Made by a program: the position numbers and the translations under genes
NCBI GenBank assembly: GCA_035535035.1
Contig: DATLQW010000188.1
Span: forward strand, 56,390 to 120,389
DNA: 64,000 bases
Source of the DNA: JASHVB01 sp035535035
GTDB taxonomy: Bacteria > Pseudomonadota > Alphaproteobacteria > Acetobacterales > Acetobacteraceae
Direction of reading: 5' to 3'
Notes under the pieces: model-generated
The model's input: the letters and a program-made list of their open reading frames with translations, nothing else
The model's database searches: none
Told to the model about the DNA's origin: nothing
Part shown: in pieces, positions 35,331 through 44,044 of the stretch
How the letters are laid out: each line of letters starts with the position of its first letter
How positions within the stretch are numbered: position 1 is the stretch's first letter

Positions 35331-36413
35331 ATGGCGATGCGCGACGAAGCCCGCATGCTGCTGGAAAGCATGGGCCGGCTGTTCGAGGACAAGTGCACGA
35401 AACAGGTGGTGGACCTCGCCGAGAAGGGCAGTTTTCCGGGCGAACTCTGGCGCGCGGTGAGCGAGATCGGCGTGCCTTTGGCGGCGCTGCCGGAATCTGG
35501 CGGCGGTGCCGACGCGGAATGGTCCGATCTCTACGCGGTGTTGCGCGTTGCCGGGCGCTATGCCGCGCCGATCCCCTTGGCGGAGACGATGCTGGCCGGC
35601 TGGATCGCCGCCGCGGCGGGGCTGGAACTGACCGATCAGCCGATGACGGTCGGTCCGGTGCGCGCCGGTGACAGGTTGACGTTGGAACGCGACGGCAACG
35701 GCTGGCGACTGACCGGCCGGGCCAGCCGGCTGCCCTATGCGCGTTCGGCACGGCGCATCATTCTGCTGACCGATGGGCCGGACGGAGAAATGGCGGTGGC
35801 ATTGGACGGCACGGCAGGCGCGGAAACCACCGAAGGCCGCAACATGGCGGGGGAACCCAGGGACACACTGAGCTTTTCCGGTATGCGGCTGGTAGCCGAC
35901 GCGGCCGCGCCGGTGCGGGGCGGCACCACGCGCGCAGCGTTGTATCGCCGCGGTGCGCTGGCGCGCGCAACGATGATGTCCGGGGCCCTGGAGCGCGCGA
36001 TGGACCTGGCGGTGACCTATGCGCAGGAGCGCCAGCAGTTCGGCCGGCCGATCTCGAAATTTCAGGCGGTGCAGCAGAACCTCGCGGTGCTCGCCGGCCA
36101 GACGGCGGCGGCCGTGGCGGCGGCCAATGTCGGCATCGAGTCGCTGTCGCGCAACGACCCCGAAGTTGAGGAATTTCGCGTGGCCATCGCCAAGACGCGG
36201 GTTGGCGATGCCGCGACCCTGGCCTGCGAGATCGCCCATCAGGTGCATGGCGCGATCGGCTTTACCCAGGAATATGCGCTGCAGCTCGCCACGCGCCGCC
36301 TGTGGTCGTGGCGCGAGGAATTCGGAGCGGATGTGGAATGGGCGGCTCGGCTGGGGGCGATCGTCTGCGCGCGGGGGGCAGACGAGCTTTGGCCGATTCT
36401 TTCGGCGCCGTAG
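35331..36413 (+). CDS. Acyl-CoA dehydrogenase (second of two)
   Basis: A 360-residue acyl-CoA dehydrogenase-like protein. The C-terminal flavin half is recognisable (RATMMSGALERAMDLAVTYA, RQQFGRPISKFQAVQQNLA, ACEIAHQVHGAIGFTQEYAL), while the middle is divergent. It probably pairs with the preceding protein as an alpha2beta2-type enzyme; that is inference from layout. Last gene of the plus-strand run; ureG faces it from the right with a 9-bp gap. Confidence 0.87.
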   Translation: MAMRDEARMLLESMGRLFEDKCTKQVVDLAEKGSFPGELWRAVSEIGVPLAALPESGGGADAEWSDLYAVLRVAGRYAAPIPLAETMLAGWIAAAAGLELTDQPMTVGPVRAGDRLTLERDGNGWRLTGRASRLPYARSARRIILLTDGPDGEMAVALDGTAGAETTEGRNMAGEPRDTLSFSGMRLVADAAAPVRGGTTRAALYRRGALARATMMSGALERAMDLAVTYAQERQQFGRPISKFQAVQQNLAVLAGQTAAAVAAANVGIESLSRNDPEVEEFRVAIAKTRVGDAATLACEIAHQVHGAIGFTQEYALQLATRRLWSWREEFGADVEWAARLGAIVCARGADELWPILSAP

Positions 36414-36422
36414 CGAAGAGGT

Positions 36423-37058
36423 TCACGCAGGTGCCTGGGTGGCTCGCAGCCCGCCGTGTTGTTCGACGAACGCCGCGATCTCCGGGACACCCTGGCCCGC
36501 GCGGATATTGGCGAACACGAACGGCCGCGCGCCGCGCATGCGTCTGGCGTCGCGGTCCATCACCTCCAGGTCGGCACCGACATGCGGCGCCAGGTCGATC
36601 TTGTTGATCACCAGCAGATCGCTGCGCGTTATGCCGGGGCCGCCTTTGCGCGGTATCTTGTCGCCGGCCGCGACGTCGATCACGTAGATCGTCAAATCCG
36701 CGAGTTCCGGACTGAAGGTCGCGGCCAGGTTGTCGCCGCCGCTTTCGATCAGGATCAGGTCGAGCGCGGGGAACCGCCGTTGCAGGTCGGCGACGCCGGC
36801 GAGGTTGATCGACGCGTCCTCGCGAATCGCGGTGTGCGGACAGCCGCCGGTTTCGATGCCCAGGATGCGCTCGGGCGGCAGCGATCCCGCGCGGGTCAGG
36901 AACTCGGCGTCTTCCTTGGTGTAGATGTCGTTGGTGATGGCGGCGATATCGTACCGGCCGCGCAAATGCTTGCACAGCGCATCCATCAACGCTGTCTTGC
37001 CGGTGCCCACCGGCCCGCCGACGCCAACCCGCAACGGGCCGTTAGCAGATAGGGTCAT
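36423..37058 (-). CDS. ureG: Urease accessory GTPase UreG
   Basis: A 211-residue SIMIBI GTPase that drives nickel delivery to urease. P-loop GVGGPVGTGKTAL near the N-terminus, the conserved nickel-binding segment GCPHTAIREDAS (CPH), ESGGDNLAATFSPELAD, and NKIDLAPHVGAD (guanine recognition). The frame runs upstream into ureF, but ATG 37058 overlaps the ureF stop by 4 bp and gives the standard N-terminus. Confidence 0.96.
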   Translation of the reverse strand: MTLSANGPLRVGVGGPVGTGKTALMDALCKHLRGRYDIAAITNDIYTKEDAEFLTRAGSLPPERILGIETGGCPHTAIREDASINLAGVADLQRRFPALDLILIESGGDNLAATFSPELADLTIYVIDVAAGDKIPRKGGPGITRSDLLVINKIDLAPHVGADLEVMDRDARRMRGARPFVFANIRAGQGVPEIAAFVEQHGGLRATQAPA

Positions 37059-37717
37059 GCGCGGAACAACCTTGTGTATTGCGTTTCGTGCCGCATGGCG
37101 GCGAGGTCCGAGCGGAACGCGCAGCCGCCGATATCCTCCAGCGTCGCGGTGCCGGAGTCGTTGGCGACAAGCAGGATCGTGGATTCGGTTGCCGCCAGCA
37201 CAAGCAGGCCGGTGGTCTGGCCGAGTGGGACCAAGCGCAGCGCGGCGGAGATCAGGTTGCTGGCGAATGCCTGCAAATAGCCGGCGGCGGTGAGGTCTTC
37301 GTCGATGCCATGCCAGCCGGCGAGCGCGCCGACCGCGACAGGGTAGGCCACGGCTTCTGGCAGCGCCGGGCACTCCCAGGCCCCCCCAGCCCGAAAAAAC
37401 GCCGTGCCCTGCTCAATAGTTTCTGCATGGCGCTCGCGGCTGGGGGCGACGGCAGCGGCCAGTTCGGCGAGCGATTGCAGCGCCGCGGGGTCGCGCGCGG
37501 CGCGATGGGCGTGGCGCAGCAGGATGGCGTCGTTGCGGCCGGAGCCGTATGCCAACACATCCGCGAGCCAGCGACACAACGAATCGCCGTTATGAATGTC
37601 ACCGGCTTCCACCGCCCATTCCAGGCCGTGCGAATAGGCATAGGCGCCGGTGGGAAAGCCGGGCGACAGCCATGCGAGCAATCGCAGCAGCGCGGGTGGA
37701 GCGTCAGTCGTCGTCAT
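37055..37717 (-). CDS. ureF: Urease accessory protein UreF
   Basis: A 220-residue helical protein that links UreG to the UreD-urease complex. LLAWLSPGFPTGAYAYSHGLEWAVEAG is the signature N-terminal region (given here only to show its position, residues about 10-36), and the C-terminus SDLAAMRHETQYTRLFRA is diagnostic. The start overlaps the end of ureE; ATG 37717 chosen, with another ATG two codons upstream at 37723. Confidence 0.94.
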   Translation of the reverse strand: MTTTDAPPALLRLLAWLSPGFPTGAYAYSHGLEWAVEAGDIHNGDSLCRWLADVLAYGSGRNDAILLRHAHRAARDPAALQSLAELAAAVAPSRERHAETIEQGTAFFRAGGAWECPALPEAVAYPVAVGALAGWHGIDEDLTAAGYLQAFASNLISAALRLVPLGQTTGLLVLAATESTILLVANDSGTATLEDIGGCAFRSDLAAMRHETQYTRLFRA

Positions 37718-38165
37718 GGGCATGATGGCGGTGTCCGCCGGCATAGGCGCCGGCTTCGGGATCGAACGGCGCCTCGATTGCTGCCGCGTGGCCGCCGAGG
37801 CCCTCCACCATCTCCTGGATCACGTGATCGGCGCGGATGCGAATGCGGCCATCGAACAGCTGCACCGGAAGATGGCGGTTGCCGAGATGCCAGGCGATGC
37901 GCACCAGCGTGCCCTCGTCGTGTGCATGGATTTCCAGCAGCTTTTCCGGCATGGCGCAAACCCGCACGATGTCGCCGCTGTCCAATGCCAGGCCGTCGCC
38001 GTCGCGCAGCCGGACCGCCTGGGGGAGGTCGAGCAATAAGTCCGCACCCGCTTCGGTGCGCAGCAGGATGCGGCGGCGGTGGCGATCGTCGTAGCTGATC
38101 AGCACGCGATCGGCGGCGCGGGACCGGTCCCAGGTGCCGGCGGGCAGGACGTTGCGGCCACGCAT
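37704..38165 (-). CDS. ureE: Urease nickel chaperone UreE
   Basis: A 153-residue nickel metallochaperone. The C-terminal domain has AWHLGNRHLPVQ and the metal-site HVIQEM segment, and the tail AGGHRHHAHDDD is a short histidine-rich nickel store. ATG 38165 shares its A with the ureC stop (TGATG). Confidence 0.94.
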   Translation of the reverse strand: MRGRNVLPAGTWDRSRAADRVLISYDDRHRRRILLRTEAGADLLLDLPQAVRLRDGDGLALDSGDIVRVCAMPEKLLEIHAHDEGTLVRIAWHLGNRHLPVQLFDGRIRIRADHVIQEMVEGLGGHAAAIEAPFDPEAGAYAGGHRHHAHDDD

Positions 38166-39874
38166 CAGAACAGGAAATAGCGCTGTGCCATCGGCAATAC
38201 CGTGGCGGGTTCGCAAGTCAGCAGCACGCCGTCGGCGCGCACTTCATAGGTTTCCGGGTCCACCTCGATCACCGGCGTCGCGTCGTTGTGGATCATCGAC
38301 CGCTTGCCGATGCCGCCGCGCGTGTTCGACACCGGCACCAGCCGGCGTTGCAGTCTGGACGCGTGGGCGACGCCGGCGTCCAGTGCCGCCGCAGAAACGA
38401 AAGTCACACTGCTCTCCACCAGCGCGCGGCCGATGGCGCCGAACATCGGCCGGTAGTGCACCGGTTGCGGCGTGGGGATCGAGGCGTTGGGATCGCCCAT
38501 CGGCGCGCAGGCGATCGACCCGCCCTTGATCACCATGTCGGGCTTCACGCCGAAGAAAGCCGGAGACCACAAGACCAAGTCTGCAAGCTTGCCCACCTCG
38601 ACCGAGCCGATTTCATGCGCCATGCCCTGCGCGATCGCCGGGTTGATGGTGTATTTGGCGATATAGCGCTTGATCCGCGCGTTGTCGTTACCGCCGCCGT
38701 CGCCCGGCAAGGCACCGCGCTGCGTCTTCATCTTGTGCGCGGTCTGCCAGGTGCGGATGATGACTTCGCCGACCCGGCCCATCGCCTGGCTGTCGGATGA
38801 GATCATCGAGAGCGCCCCAAGGTCGTGCAGGATGTCCTCGGCGGCGATCGTCTCCTTGCGGATGCGGCTTTCGGCGAACGCCACGTCCTCCGGGATGGCG
38901 CTGTCCAAATGATGGCAGACCATCAGCATGTCGAGATGCTCGTCGAGCGTATTCGCCGTGTACGGGCGGGTCGGATTGGTGGAGCTCGGCAGCACGTTGG
39001 GCAGGCCGGCCACCTTGATGATGTCGGGGGCGTGGCCGCCGCCGGCGCCTTCGGTGTGATAGGCGTGGATGGTGCGGCCCTGGAAGGCGGCGATGGTGTC
39101 TTCGACGAAACCGGATTCGTTCAGCGTGTCGGTGTGGATCATTACCTGCACATCGTAACGATCGGCGACCGACAATGCGCAGTCGATCGCCGCCGGGGTG
39201 GTGCCCCAGTCCTCGTGCAGCTTCAGGCAGGCGGCGCCGGCGCGGATCATCTCCTCCAACGCCGCGGGGCGCGAGGCATTGCCCTTGCCGGCAAACGCCA
39301 GGTTCACCGGCAGACCCTCGGCCGCTTGCAGCATGCGCGCGATGTGCCACGGGCCGGGCGTGCAGGTGGTGGCGGCGGTGCCCGTCGCAGGACCGGTGCC
39401 GCCGCCGACCAGCGTCGTCATGCCCGCGGCAATCGCTTCTTCCACCTGTTGCGGACAGATGAAATGAATATGGCTGTCGATGCCACCGGCGGTGAGGATC
39501 TTTCCCTCCCCCGCAATGATCTCGGTGCCCGGACCGACGACGATATCGACGTTGGGCTGCACGTCCGGATTGCCAGCCTTGCCGATGCGCGCGATGCGGC
39601 CATTGGCGATGGCGACATCGGCCTTCACGATGCCCCAATGGTCGATGATCAGCGCGTTGGTAATGACCGTGTCCACCGCACCCTGCGCCTGCGATGCCTG
39701 CGACTGGCCCATGCCGTCGCGGATCACTTTCCCCCCGCCGAATTTCACCTCCTCGCCGTAGGTCGTCAGGTCGCGTTCCACTTCGGCAATAAGATCGGTG
39801 TCGGCCAGTCGCACGCGGTCGCCGGTGGTGGGTCCGAACATGTCGGCATAGGCGCGGCGGGTGATGCGGGCCAT
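38165..39874 (-). CDS. ureC: Urease alpha (catalytic) subunit
   Basis: Nickel hydrolase that splits urea to ammonia and carbamate; 569 residues. Nickel-binding and catalytic segments are present: GGIDSHIHFICPQQ, the carbamylated Lys in CLKLHEDWGTT, and the mobile-flap Cys/His in MVCHHLDSAIPEDVAF. Start MARITRRAYADMFGPTTGDR at ATG 39874, overlapping the ureB stop; the long upstream frame is antisense-like shadow. Operon order ureD-A-B-C-E-F-G. Confidence 0.98.
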   Translation of the reverse strand: MARITRRAYADMFGPTTGDRVRLADTDLIAEVERDLTTYGEEVKFGGGKVIRDGMGQSQASQAQGAVDTVITNALIIDHWGIVKADVAIANGRIARIGKAGNPDVQPNVDIVVGPGTEIIAGEGKILTAGGIDSHIHFICPQQVEEAIAAGMTTLVGGGTGPATGTAATTCTPGPWHIARMLQAAEGLPVNLAFAGKGNASRPAALEEMIRAGAACLKLHEDWGTTPAAIDCALSVADRYDVQVMIHTDTLNESGFVEDTIAAFQGRTIHAYHTEGAGGGHAPDIIKVAGLPNVLPSSTNPTRPYTANTLDEHLDMLMVCHHLDSAIPEDVAFAESRIRKETIAAEDILHDLGALSMISSDSQAMGRVGEVIIRTWQTAHKMKTQRGALPGDGGGNDNARIKRYIAKYTINPAIAQGMAHEIGSVEVGKLADLVLWSPAFFGVKPDMVIKGGSIACAPMGDPNASIPTPQPVHYRPMFGAIGRALVESSVTFVSAAALDAGVAHASRLQRRLVPVSNTRGGIGKRSMIHNDATPVIEVDPETYEVRADGVLLTCEPATVLPMAQRYFLF

Positions 39875-40182
39875 CAGTCGAGATCTCCCATGACGGCGCC
39901 GCGGAATCCTTGCACGACGCGACGGCCGCGATACGGCACCAGCGTGACCTCGCGCGTCTGGCCAGGCTCGAAGCGCACCGCGGTGCCGGCGGCGATGTCC
40001 AGCCGCTGGCCGCGCGCCACGGCGCGGTCGAACGACAAAGCAGGGTTGGTTTCGGCGAAATGGTAGTGGCTGCCGACCTGAATCGGCCGGTCGCCGGTGT
40101 TGGCGACGGTCAGTATGGTGCGCAGCAGGCCGGCATTGAGTTCGATATCGCCGGCTTGCGGGAAGATTTCTCCGGGGATCAT
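39874..40182 (-). CDS. ureB: Urease beta subunit
   Basis: A 102-residue structural subunit: MIPGEIFPQAGDIELNAG, PIQVGSHYHFAETN and AAGTAVRFEPGQTREVTLV are canonical. TGATG overlap with ureC. A short hairpin lies between it and ureA. Confidence 0.97.
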   Translation of the reverse strand: MIPGEIFPQAGDIELNAGLLRTILTVANTGDRPIQVGSHYHFAETNPALSFDRAVARGQRLDIAAGTAVRFEPGQTREVTLVPYRGRRVVQGFRGAVMGDLD

Positions 40183-40200
40183 GCGGCACCCTCACCCTGC

Positions 40201-40223
40201 CCTCTCCCGTGCGGCGGGAGAGG
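40201..40223. repeat. Hairpin between ureA and ureB
   Basis: CCTCTCCCG-loop-CGGGAGAGG, a 9-bp perfect stem with a 5-base loop, in the 45-bp gap between ureA and ureB. No T-tract. May tune relative expression or mark a REP-type repeat. Confidence 0.6.
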
Positions 40224-40227
40224 AAGT

Positions 40228-40530
40228 CTACCTGATCGGTTCGTGCACGGTCACCAGCTTGGTGCCGTCCGGGAACGTTGCCTCCACCTGCACGTCGTGG
40301 ATCATCTCGGCGACACCTTCCATCACCTGCGTGCGGGTCAGCACCTTCCCGCCGGCTTGCATCAGATCCGCCACGCTGCGGCCGTCGCGCGCGCCTTCCA
40401 CGACGAAGTCGGTGATCAGCGCCACCGCTTCGGGGTGGTTCAGCTTCACGCCGCGTTCCAGCCGGCGGCGCGCCACCGCGGCGGCCATGCTGATGAGCAG
40501 TTTGTCCTTTTCGCGCGGGGTCAGGTTCAT
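40228..40530 (-). CDS. ureA: Urease gamma subunit
   Basis: A 100-residue structural subunit: MNLTPREKDKLLISMAAAVA, LNHPEAVALITDFVVEGARD and GTKLVTVHEPIR are canonical. Preceded by a palindromic repeat that separates it from ureD. Confidence 0.97.
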   Translation of the reverse strand: MNLTPREKDKLLISMAAAVARRRLERGVKLNHPEAVALITDFVVEGARDGRSVADLMQAGGKVLTRTQVMEGVAEMIHDVQVEATFPDGTKLVTVHEPIR

Positions 40531-40550
40531 TCAGTTGACCTCTCTCCGGT

Positions 40551-40620
40551 CATTGCGAGGAGCGCAGCGACGAAGCAATCTTCCGCGGGAGATTGCTTCG
40601 TCGCCGCGCTCCTCGCAATG
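40551..40620. repeat. 70-bp palindromic repeat between ureD and ureA
   Basis: Arms 40551-40586 and 40585-40620 are complementary at 34 of 36 positions (arm starts CATTGCGAGGAGCGCAGCG and includes CGACGAAGCAATC). The same core words occur in the 13006-13178 element, so it is a dispersed family. It would form a long hairpin in the ure transcript. Confidence 0.85.
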
Positions 40621-40655
40621 ACAGCCGGTTGTTGGGCCTCTCCATCCGCTTCCTC

Positions 40656-41504
40656 TCAGCACAGCCAGACACGCGGCAACGCACGCGGCGCGCGCAGCAC
40701 CGTCAGCGTGGTCATCACCGCGCGGCGCAACGCGGCGGCGTCGGCGATCAGGATACGCGCTACCAGCATGCCATTCCAGGCGCTGACCCCGGCTTCGCCC
40801 GTCGTATCGGCCAGCGCCACGCGCACACGATCCACTGCCGCTTCGGCATCCGGCGCGACGTGCACCAGCGTCGCCACGGCGCGAGCGCCGCCGGCGATCG
40901 GTGCGCGTTGCAACGCGGCATCGACCGCGCCATCCAGCCGCACCGCGTCGTGCAGCAGCCAATGGCCGCCGCGGCGCACGCGGATGCTGTCGCGCAGCCA
41001 GGCGTGCTCCACCCGTTCGCCCATCGCCGCGCGGCCGAATACCAGCGACTCCACGCCAAGGAACCAGGCGTCGTCCGCAAGATCGACGTCCAGCCGACGA
41101 TCCAGCGCGCAACGGTCGAACAGCAGCGTCTCCTGCGGCAGCCATTCGAGGTACGCGCCCGCCGCCACATGCAACCGGTTGCGCACCAATGCGGCGTCGC
41201 TGCCGGGCAGCGCGCGATAGAATCGTTCCGCCGCCTGCGCCGTGACCGTGGCGCGCGCGCCCTCGCGCAATTCGAACGCCGCGTCCAGCCGGTCGCCGCC
41301 GGCGACGCCGCCCGAAATGTTCAGCATCACCGCGGAGGTCCACTCCTCCGGCCCAACACGCGGGAATCGCGCCTTCAAACACCCGACCTGCCGCAGATCG
41401 TCCAGCACCGTTTGCGCACCACGTCGCTTGAACACCACATGCAGCTCGCCGGCGGCACGTTGCAGGGGGGCAAAAGAATCAGACCGAGAGGCGACGTCGA
41501 ACAT
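40656..41504 (-). CDS. ureD: Urease accessory protein UreD (UreH)
   Basis: A 282-residue scaffold that binds apo-urease and receives nickel through UreG/UreF. Typical pieces: MLNISGGVAGGDRLDAAFEL, VTAQAAERFYRA, EWLPQETLLFDRCALDRRLDV. Its start overlaps the end of urtE by 26 bp, tying the transporter and urease genes into one unit. Confidence 0.94.
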   Translation of the reverse strand: MFDVASRSDSFAPLQRAAGELHVVFKRRGAQTVLDDLRQVGCLKARFPRVGPEEWTSAVMLNISGGVAGGDRLDAAFELREGARATVTAQAAERFYRALPGSDAALVRNRLHVAAGAYLEWLPQETLLFDRCALDRRLDVDLADDAWFLGVESLVFGRAAMGERVEHAWLRDSIRVRRGGHWLLHDAVRLDGAVDAALQRAPIAGGARAVATLVHVAPDAEAAVDRVRVALADTTGEAGVSAWNGMLVARILIADAAALRRAVMTTLTVLRAPRALPRVWLC

Positions 41505-42177
41505 CCGCTTCGTCGAGCTCCTCCCGCGGGCCGGACAGCACGATGTCGCCGCGGTCCATCACCGCGATCGTCTGGGCCAGCTCGCGCGCGAAATCGTAGT
41601 ATTGCTCGACCAGCAGGATGGCCATTTCGCCTTGCGAACGCAACAGCGCGATCACGCGGCCGATGTCCTTGATGATGCTGGGCTGGATACCCTCGGTCGG
41701 CTCGTCCAGCACCAGCAGCTTTGGCCGCGTCACCAGGGCGCGCGCGATGGCGAGCTGCTGCTGCTGGCCGCCCGACAGATCGCCGCCCCGGCGCCGCAGC
41801 ATCGTCCGCAGCACCGGGAACAGTTCGAATATGTGCGGCGGGACACGGCGCTCGCCGCGCGGCAGAACCGCAAAGCCGGTCTCCAGGTTTTCCCGCACGG
41901 TCAGCAGCGGAAAGATGTCGCGGCCCTGCGGCACCCAGGCGATGCCGCGGCGGGCGCGTTCATAGGTGGGCAGCGGCGTGATGTCCTCGCCGTTCCAGCG
42001 AATCGCGCCGGCGCTGATCGGATGCGCGCCGACCACCGCGCGCAACAGCGACGTCTTGCCGACGCCGTTGCGCCCCAGCAGGCAGGTGACCGCCCCGGTT
42101 TCCACGGTAAGCGACACCTGGCGCAGCGCAATGGCCGCGCCGTAATGCAGATCGACGCGTTCGACTTCAAGTTTCAT
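41479..42177 (-). CDS. urtE: Urea ABC transporter ATPase UrtE
   Basis: A 232-residue ATP-binding subunit. Walker A GRNGVGKTSLLRA, Q-loop region WVPQGRDIFP, signature LSGGQQQQLAIARAL, Walker B LLVLDEPTEGIQPSI. IQPSIIKDIGRVI and the ending YYDFARELAQTIAV match UrtE. ATG overlaps the urtD stop. Confidence 0.95.
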   Translation of the reverse strand: MKLEVERVDLHYGAAIALRQVSLTVETGAVTCLLGRNGVGKTSLLRAVVGAHPISAGAIRWNGEDITPLPTYERARRGIAWVPQGRDIFPLLTVRENLETGFAVLPRGERRVPPHIFELFPVLRTMLRRRGGDLSGGQQQQLAIARALVTRPKLLVLDEPTEGIQPSIIKDIGRVIALLRSQGEMAILLVEQYYDFARELAQTIAVMDRGDIVLSGPREELDEADVRRRLSV

Positions 42178-42923
42178 CGCCCGAGATACACTTCGATCAC
42201 CCGCGGATCGGCGCTGACATGGTCGATCGAGCCCTCCGACAGCACGGACCCCTCGTGCAGCACGGTCACCTTCACGTCCAGGGCGCGGACGAAGGCCATG
42301 TCATGTTCCACCACCACCACGCTGCGCGTGCGGTTGATTTCCCGGAGGAGCTCCGCCGTCTGCGCGGTCTCCGCATCGGTCATGCCGGCCACCGGCTCAT
42401 CGACCAGCAGCAATTGCGGTTCCTGCGCCAGCAGCATGCCGATTTCCAGCCACTGCTTCTGGCCATGCGACAGGTCGGCGGCGCGGCGATGCCGATGCTC
42501 GGTCAGGCGGATGGTGGTCAGGATGGCATCGATGCGGTTGCGTTCGGCCGGCGTTTCGCGCGCCCACAGCGTGAAGCGCGGCGTGCGGTTGCCGGCCAGC
42601 GCCAGCAGCAGGTTGTCCCACACGGTGTGCGGCTCGAACACGGTGGGCTTCTGGAATTTCCGGCCAATGCCCAGCGCGGCGATCGCCGGCTCATCGAGCC
42701 GCGTCAGGTCGGTGTCGAGACCGAACACCACTTTCCCGGTATCCGGGCGAGTCTTGCCGGTGATCACGTCCATCATCGTCGTCTTGCCGGCGCCGTTCGG
42801 GCCGATCACCGCACGCATTTCCCCCGGTTCCAGCACCAGTGACAGCGCATTCAGCGCACGGAACCCGTCGAAGCTCACGGTGACGTCGTCGAGGTACAGA
42901 ATCGTGCTGGATGTTTCGGTCAT
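42174..42923 (-). CDS. urtD: Urea ABC transporter ATPase UrtD
   Basis: A 249-residue ATP-binding subunit of the branched-chain-type family. Walker A GPNGAGKTTMMDVITG, FQKPTVFEPHTVWDNL, signature LSHGQKQWLEIGM (the SHGQ variant typical of LivG/UrtD), Walker B LLLVDEPVAGMTDAET. Overlaps urtC by 4 bp. Confidence 0.95.
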   Translation of the reverse strand: MTETSSTILYLDDVTVSFDGFRALNALSLVLEPGEMRAVIGPNGAGKTTMMDVITGKTRPDTGKVVFGLDTDLTRLDEPAIAALGIGRKFQKPTVFEPHTVWDNLLLALAGNRTPRFTLWARETPAERNRIDAILTTIRLTEHRHRRAADLSHGQKQWLEIGMLLAQEPQLLLVDEPVAGMTDAETAQTAELLREINRTRSVVVVEHDMAFVRALDVKVTVLHEGSVLSEGSIDHVSADPRVIEVYLGR

Positions 42924-44044
42924 CCGGTGACCTCGCGGGCCGCGCCGGCGGGCAGTTCGGCTTCGGGTGCTTCGGGCACCACCCGCACGCGCGGGGCGAA
43001 CACGCCCATCAGTCCGCGCGGCAGGAATAGCGTGACGAAGATGAATAGCGCGCCGAGCGCGAACAGCCAGATCTCCGGCAGTGCGCTGGTGAGCCAGGTC
43101 TTGCCGAGATTGACCAGCACCGCCCCCAGGATCGCCCCGGCCAGCGTGCCGCGCCCGCCGATCGCGACCCAGATCACCGCCTCGATCGAATTGCTCGGCG
43201 CGAACTCGCTCGGGTTGATGATGCCGATCTGCGGCACGTACAGCGCGCCGCCGATGCCGGCCATCATCGCCGACAGCACGAACACCGCCAGCTTGTACGA
43301 TTCCGGCCGGTAGCCGAGGAACCGCGTGCGCGATTCGGTGTCGCGCACCGCGATCAGCACCTTGCCGAAGCGCGACGTGACGACGAAGCGGGCGAGCAGA
43401 TATTGGGCGCAGACAAATAGCGCGGACAGCAGCATCAGGCCGCAGCGCGTGGTTTCCGCCTGCACCGGAAAGCCCAGGATGTCCTTGAAGTCGGTCAGGC
43501 CGTTATTGCCGCCGAACCCCATGTCGTTGCGGAAGAAGGCCAGCAGCAGCGCGTAGGTCAGCGCCTGGGTCATGATCGAAAGATACACGCCGGTGACGCG
43601 CGAGCGGAACGCCAGGTAGCCGAACACCAGGGCCAGCACGCCCGGCACCAGCACGACCATCAGCATGGCGAAGCCGAACCAGTCGAAGCCGTACCAGTAC
43701 CAGGGAAGGTGATTCCAGCCCAGGAACACCATGAAGTCCGGCAGCACCGGATTGCCGTACACGCCGCGCGCGCCGATCTGCCGCATCAGGTACATGCCCA
43801 TCGCATAGCCGCCGAGGGCGAAGAACGCGGCCTGCCCCAGCGACAGGATGCCGGCAAAGCCCCAGATCAGATCGACGGCCAGTGCCAGCATGGCGTAGCA
43901 CAGATACTTCCCGGCCAGGCCGATGACATAGACCGGAACGTGCGCGCCCGACGTCGGCGCGGTGCCCAGGTTCAATCCGGCGAGCAAGACCGCGCCGCCA
44001 AGCACCAGCGCCAGGGTGGTCCATGCGGTGCGATCGAGTTTCAT
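42920..44044 (-). CDS. urtC: Urea ABC transporter permease UrtC
   Basis: A 374-residue LivM-type permease with about ten hydrophobic segments. IWGFAGILSLGQAAFFALGG and GRGTLAGAILGAVLVNLGKT are family markers. ATG 44044 overlaps the urtB stop by 4 bp; the longer frame upstream is not used. Confidence 0.94.
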   Translation of the reverse strand: MKLDRTAWTTLALVLGGAVLLAGLNLGTAPTSGAHVPVYVIGLAGKYLCYAMLALAVDLIWGFAGILSLGQAAFFALGGYAMGMYLMRQIGARGVYGNPVLPDFMVFLGWNHLPWYWYGFDWFGFAMLMVVLVPGVLALVFGYLAFRSRVTGVYLSIMTQALTYALLLAFFRNDMGFGGNNGLTDFKDILGFPVQAETTRCGLMLLSALFVCAQYLLARFVVTSRFGKVLIAVRDTESRTRFLGYRPESYKLAVFVLSAMMAGIGGALYVPQIGIINPSEFAPSNSIEAVIWVAIGGRGTLAGAILGAVLVNLGKTWLTSALPEIWLFALGALFIFVTLFLPRGLMGVFAPRVRVVPEAPEAELPAGAAREVTG

